The notes under the pieces were generated by a model. That model saw only the letters and a program-made list of their open reading frames with translations, did not search any database and was not told the DNA's origin. Positions 18,362 through 20,829 of a stretch of 20,829 bases of DNA are shown here, in pieces (the stretch's first letter is position 1; the number at the start of each line of letters is the position of its first letter). The position numbers were made by a program, and so were the translations under genes. The stretch comes from an uncultured Oscillospiraceae bacterium (GTDB lineage: Bacteria; Bacillota; Clostridia; Oscillospirales; Acutalibacteraceae). The DNA is taken from NCBI GenBank assembly GCA_902478605.1, contig CABSLQ010000052.1:1-20829 (forward strand), written 5' to 3'.

Positions 18362-18392
18362 GAGGGGGAACGGATAGTATCCGTTCCCCCTC
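18362..18392. repeat. 31-bp near-perfect palindrome next to G-rich tracts
   Basis: Two 15-bp arms, perfect inverted repeats around one central G (18377), lie downstream of the 289-residue gene. The minus-strand RNA would form a long GC hairpin, but it is followed by CTCGGCG rather than a T-run, so it is at best an atypical terminator. On the same strand just before it are runs of seven, five and five Gs (18387-18414). Confidence 0.6.
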
Positions 18393-18433
18393 CCCCTTCT
18401 ATATACTCCCCCCCGAGATATAAGAAGGCCTCT

Positions 18434-19303
18434 TCAGTTGCCCTGCAGCAGGGCGTAGACGTCTTTCCCTTTCCATTTGCGCAGAGACGCCAGCGTCTCC
18501 ACCTCAAACAGACGGCAGGTGGATTCGTTCGCTTCCTCGGTCCGTTCCAGCCGCAGGCTCGGGACGGGCAGCGTGCCGACATGGGTAAACGCCTGATATT
18601 CCTGCACATTCCCAGCGCTCAGCAGCATATTGTACAGCACGTCGTGCCGGCGCATGGTGTGCGGCATTTGATCATCTATCTTGCGGTCATAAGAATCGGG
18701 GCCCCAAAACTGCGGCAGGTATCCCGCCTGTTCCAGCACTTCGAGCGGGCAATCCTCCTGGAAAACCCCGTTAAAAACACGTACGACCGGCACAATATGG
18801 CCGGGATAGTAGGTCTGCCTGCGCACCACGTGCACAAACACATAACGGCCGGCGGCTTCTCCGGCCTGCGCCGACAGGCGGTAAGACAGCACGTCTTCCG
18901 CTTCCCAGGTATTTTGAAACAGCTGGTAAACGGAAACCTTTTTCAACTCCGGCTGCGGCCGACACAGCTTATCCGCCAGTTCACGCAACAGCAGCATCCG
19001 CTGCGCATATAGCGGCGGGCACGTCTCCTGCACACTGGCGCAGTCGCGCTGCAGCGTTTCAATCACAGCCAGCGCATTGTTCTTGACCTGTTCGGTCAGC
19101 CTGCCGTAATTCCACATCGTGTCGGCCAGCGCCAGCCAGTAATCCCGCCGGTACTGGGTATCCTGCAACTGCCGGGCCGACATGGCCTGCAGCAGTTCGG
19201 CCGCTTCGCTGCCGCTCTTACCCTGATGCAGCAGCTCCACATACTGATTCCGGACGGACACAGCATTCTTCGACCGGTAAAGTGGATCGTCTCGCCTTTT
19301 CAC
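18434..19303 (-). CDS. Hypothetical protein of 289 residues, unrecognised
   Basis: I do not recognise the family. The protein looks soluble: no signal peptide and no membrane segment. About 1-120 are charged, alpha-helical and rich in Q, L, A and R (M-W-N-Y-G-R-L-T-E-Q near 63-72). About 125-289 look like a folded alpha/beta part with V-R-R-Q-T-Y-Y-P-G-H-I-V-P-V-V-R-V near 159-175 and Q-F-W-G-P-D-S-Y-D near 198-206, plus a terminal W-K-G-K-D-V-Y-A-L-L. The start is GTG with a very strong AGGAGG 6 nt upstream, so it is very likely translated. It stands alone between the oxidoreductase genes, with an AT-rich promoter-like TATATATA (19366-19373) upstream and a palindrome after the stop. Confidence 0.8.
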   Translation of the reverse strand: MKRRDDPLYRSKNAVSVRNQYVELLHQGKSGSEAAELLQAMSARQLQDTQYRRDYWLALADTMWNYGRLTEQVKNNALAVIETLQRDCASVQETCPPLYAQRMLLLRELADKLCRPQPELKKVSVYQLFQNTWEAEDVLSYRLSAQAGEAAGRYVFVHVVRRQTYYPGHIVPVVRVFNGVFQEDCPLEVLEQAGYLPQFWGPDSYDRKIDDQMPHTMRRHDVLYNMLLSAGNVQEYQAFTHVGTLPVPSLRLERTEEANESTCRLFEVETLASLRKWKGKDVYALLQGN

Positions 19304-19365
19304 AAAATGCCTCCTCGTTTTTCCTCGTCAGCCCATCTCTTCTGTCCGGCCCTTTTATGGGCCCC

Positions 19366-19373
19366 TATATATA
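19366..19373 (-). promoter_or_regulatory. Weak promoter candidate for the 289-residue gene
   Basis: A TATATATA block about 63 nt upstream of the GTG start could be a -10 region on the minus strand. Only a poor -35 (TTCGCC at 16-17 nt) is visible. A short GGCCC/GGGCC inverted repeat (19348-19363) lies just downstream of it. Confidence 0.3.
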
Positions 19374-19472
19374 CATCGCAATATTTTGGCGAATCTTACG
19401 GGCTTTCAGTGAAAAACGGCGTTTTGTATAGAAACCGCGAGCACATTTCGGTTAATATTTTATTGAATTATA

Positions 19473-19490
19473 GCTTTACTGCGGTAAAGC
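19473..19490 (-). terminator. Weak terminator-like hairpin after the Gfo/Idh/MocA gene
   Basis: A 7-bp stem (GCTTTAC with GTAAAGC) and a 4-nt loop begin a few nucleotides after the stop. AT-rich sequence, but no continuous T-run, follows on the minus strand. It may end or slow transcription. Confidence 0.35.
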
Positions 19491-19496
19491 AGCTGC

Positions 19497-20450
19497 TTAT
19501 TGCAGCTTGGCGAGCGCCTCCTCCAGCATGCGAAGCGCCGTGAGCGTATCGGCCGGGGCTGGTTCACCAGGCAGAATCGGTTCACCCCCCAGCAGACGGT
19601 GAAAGCGTTGCACCTCATAAATGAACCCATCCGCATGCGGAAAGTCATACGTCTGCACGCTGCCGTCCGGCTTGTGCACCGTTACCTGCCGGGCGTCCCA
19701 CAGCTGAGGCAGCTCAAGCCAGCCGCCGGTGCCGAATACACGCGCCGCGCCGCTTCCCATCTGGTCGCAGGCACAGGTAAAGCCGGCCATTTTTCCGTCC
19801 GGATAGCGCAGCGTCACGCGGGCGGCACTGTCCACCCCGTCCCGCGTGAGCCGTCCCATCGCCTGCAGCTCTTCGTATTCCAACCCGAACATATGCAGAA
19901 TCACATGGCTGCAGTAAACGCCCAAATCCCACAGGCAGCCGCCGCCCAGGGTCGGATTGTACATACGTGATGCCGGATCATAGGGAATATAACCGGAAAA
20001 GTCGGCATCCATGCTCCGCAGCTCGCCTATTACCCCGGCGTCGGCCAGTTCCCGCGCCTTGCGCCAAGCCGGGAGATAGCGGGTCCACATCGCCTCCATG
20101 AGCGGAACGCCGCGTGCCTCCGCCAACGCATACAGCCGCGCCGCCTCCTGCGACGACATGGTCAGCGGCTTTTCGCAGAGCACCGCCTTTCCTGTCCGCA
20201 GGCACATGTCGATGAGCGCCGCATGGGTGGGGTGGATGGTCGCCACATAAACCGCGTCGATCTCCTTGTCCGCCGCCAGTGCTTCATAGCTGCCGTAGGC
20301 CCGAGCGGCGCCCGTCTGTTCAGCAAAGGCCTGTGCCCGCGCTGCGTCGCGCGCCGCCACGGCGGCAATCTCCGCTTCCGGCTCTGCGCGCAGCACGGTT
20401 GCCATGCGTGCCGCAATGACACCGCAGCCCAAAATCCCCCAACGTACCAT
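19497..20450 (-). CDS. Gfo/Idh/MocA family oxidoreductase
   Basis: NAD(P)-dependent dehydrogenase of sugars or related diols; the true substrate is unknown. The 317 residues have an N-terminal Rossmann fold with GILGCGVIA (5-13), the catalytic E-K-P at 93-95, MEAMWTRYLPA (118-128), and the C-terminal alpha/beta domain with GGGCLWDLGVYCSH (169-182), in which D175 and H182 are the usual active-site positions. The pattern is closest to the dihydrodiol dehydrogenase-like branch. I chose the ATG directly preceding V-R-W-G-I-L, with AAAGGA 11 nt upstream. An in-frame ATG four codons earlier has its purine tract too close, and starts further upstream would run through the rnpB terminator. It stands alone downstream of rnpB. 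Confidence 0.92.
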   Translation of the reverse strand: MVRWGILGCGVIAARMATVLRAEPEAEIAAVAARDAARAQAFAEQTGAARAYGSYEALAADKEIDAVYVATIHPTHAALIDMCLRTGKAVLCEKPLTMSSQEAARLYALAEARGVPLMEAMWTRYLPAWRKARELADAGVIGELRSMDADFSGYIPYDPASRMYNPTLGGGCLWDLGVYCSHVILHMFGLEYEELQAMGRLTRDGVDSAARVTLRYPDGKMAGFTCACDQMGSGAARVFGTGGWLELPQLWDARQVTVHKPDGSVQTYDFPHADGFIYEVQRFHRLLGGEPILPGEPAPADTLTALRMLEEALAKLQ

Positions 20451-20480
20451 ATCCCTGTCCATCCTTTCATCCGCATTTAC

Positions 20481-20515
20481 TAAAAAAGAGGCCGCCCGGG
20501 TCGGCGGCCTCTTTT
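20481..20515 (-). terminator. Rho-independent terminator of rnpB
   Basis: On the minus strand a 13-bp stem (20484-20496 pairing with 20503-20515) and a 6-nt loop end in a run of six T. It lies about 12 nt past the mature 3' end of RNase P RNA and just upstream of the oxidoreductase start. Confidence 0.9.
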
Positions 20516-20527
20516 GCTGTAAAAAGA

Positions 20528-20829
20528 ATGAGCGGGCCTGTAAGCCGAGTTCTGTCGTGAACAGCCATCTATCTCGACCATATGTTGCCACATGGCTCTA
20601 GCCGCCTGTTGGAGCACATCGGGCCGATGTATCGCTCCGGTCGGCGTTGCTCCGGATAGGGTTTGCAGGGCCGCGCAGTCTCCTGCGCGCCGGTGAGCTC
20701 TTACCTCGCCTTTCCACCCTTACCGCGACAGGCGCGGCGGTATATCTCTGTTGCACTTTCCCTAGGGTCACCCCCGGCGGCCGTTAGCCGTTATCCTGCC
20801 CTGTGGAGCTCGGACTTTCCTCATGCGGT
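20528..20829 (-). ncRNA. rnpB: RNase P RNA, A-type layout, 5' end beyond window
   Basis: Catalytic RNA that removes the 5' leader of pre-tRNAs, together with the RnpA protein. On the minus strand the universal core is visible: GAGGAAAGTCCG at the right edge (20811-20822), GCAACAGAGA (20745-20754), GGTAAGGGTGGAAAGG-type J-regions, GAGGTAAGAGCTC, and the conserved ACAGAACTCGGCTTA near the 3' end (20541-20555). A GGAGCGATACATCGG hairpin region after GGAGCAACGCCG fits the P16/P17 part of A-type RNAs, typical of Clostridia rather than Bacilli. The P1-P3 region at the 5' end is missing because the window stops. The exact 3' end is estimated from the P1 strand and could be off by a few nucleotides. 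Confidence 0.95.

Noticed and set aside
20451..20591. An N-terminal extension of the Gfo/Idh/MocA protein
   Set aside because: The in-frame extension would cross the rnpB terminator and the 3' end of RNase P RNA. A normal start with a binding site lies right before the Rossmann motif.

Overview
The window looks like a chromosomal stretch from a GC-rich, low-G+C-lineage relative: a Clostridia member, most likely Oscillospirales/Ruminococcaceae-like (inference). The reasons are: the Firmicutes gene order tilS-hpt-ftsH, RNase J and GdpP beside rplI-dnaB, strong AGGAGG-type ribosome binding sites, a NifS/NifU pair of the Gram-positive type, and an RNase P RNA whose visible 3' part resembles the ancestral A type found in Clostridia rather than the B type of Bacilli. 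No phage, transposase, CRISPR array, plasmid gene or tRNA was seen.

Layout. (1) 1-1891, minus: a P2A (calcium-type) P-type ATPase, cut by the left edge, with its own probable promoter. (2) 1892-2322: a 431-bp gene-free gap filled by a chain of hairpins bounded by two copies of the same outward-facing terminator hairpin. (3) 2323-12342, minus: a housekeeping block read in the order RNase J, GdpP, ribosomal protein bL9, replicative helicase DnaB, TilS, hypoxanthine phosphoribosyltransferase and FtsH. Spacers are short (23-86 nt) and no convincing internal terminator was seen, so it is probably one long operon joining RNA decay, c-di-AMP breakdown, translation, replication, tRNA modification, purine salvage and membrane proteolysis. 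(4) 12648-14981, minus: a 777-residue sugar-phosphate nucleotidyltransferase with a left-handed beta-helix and a phosphomannomutase-like C-terminal half whose catalytic loops look lost, followed by two hairpins. (5) 15220-17432, plus: the only rightward genes, RNase HI and then a cysteine desulfurase/NifU scaffold operon for iron-sulfur cluster assembly, with clear promoters and a strong terminator. (6) 17475-20450, minus: a more accessory region with a dihydrofolate-reductase-like oxidoreductase, a possible 60-70 residue protein, an unrecognised 289-residue protein and a Gfo/Idh/MocA oxidoreductase. (7) About 20528 to the right edge, minus: RNase P RNA (rnpB), lacking its 5' end, followed by its own terminator.

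Most of the window is ordinary core genome. The points most worth a second look are a dockerin/EF-hand-like calcium loop inside the extracytoplasmic domain of FtsH, the multi-hairpin element downstream of ftsH, the apparently dead phosphomannomutase half of the nucleotidyltransferase, an inverted repeat inside the nifS promoter, and the unrecognised 289-residue protein. I found no clear undescribed multi-gene system.
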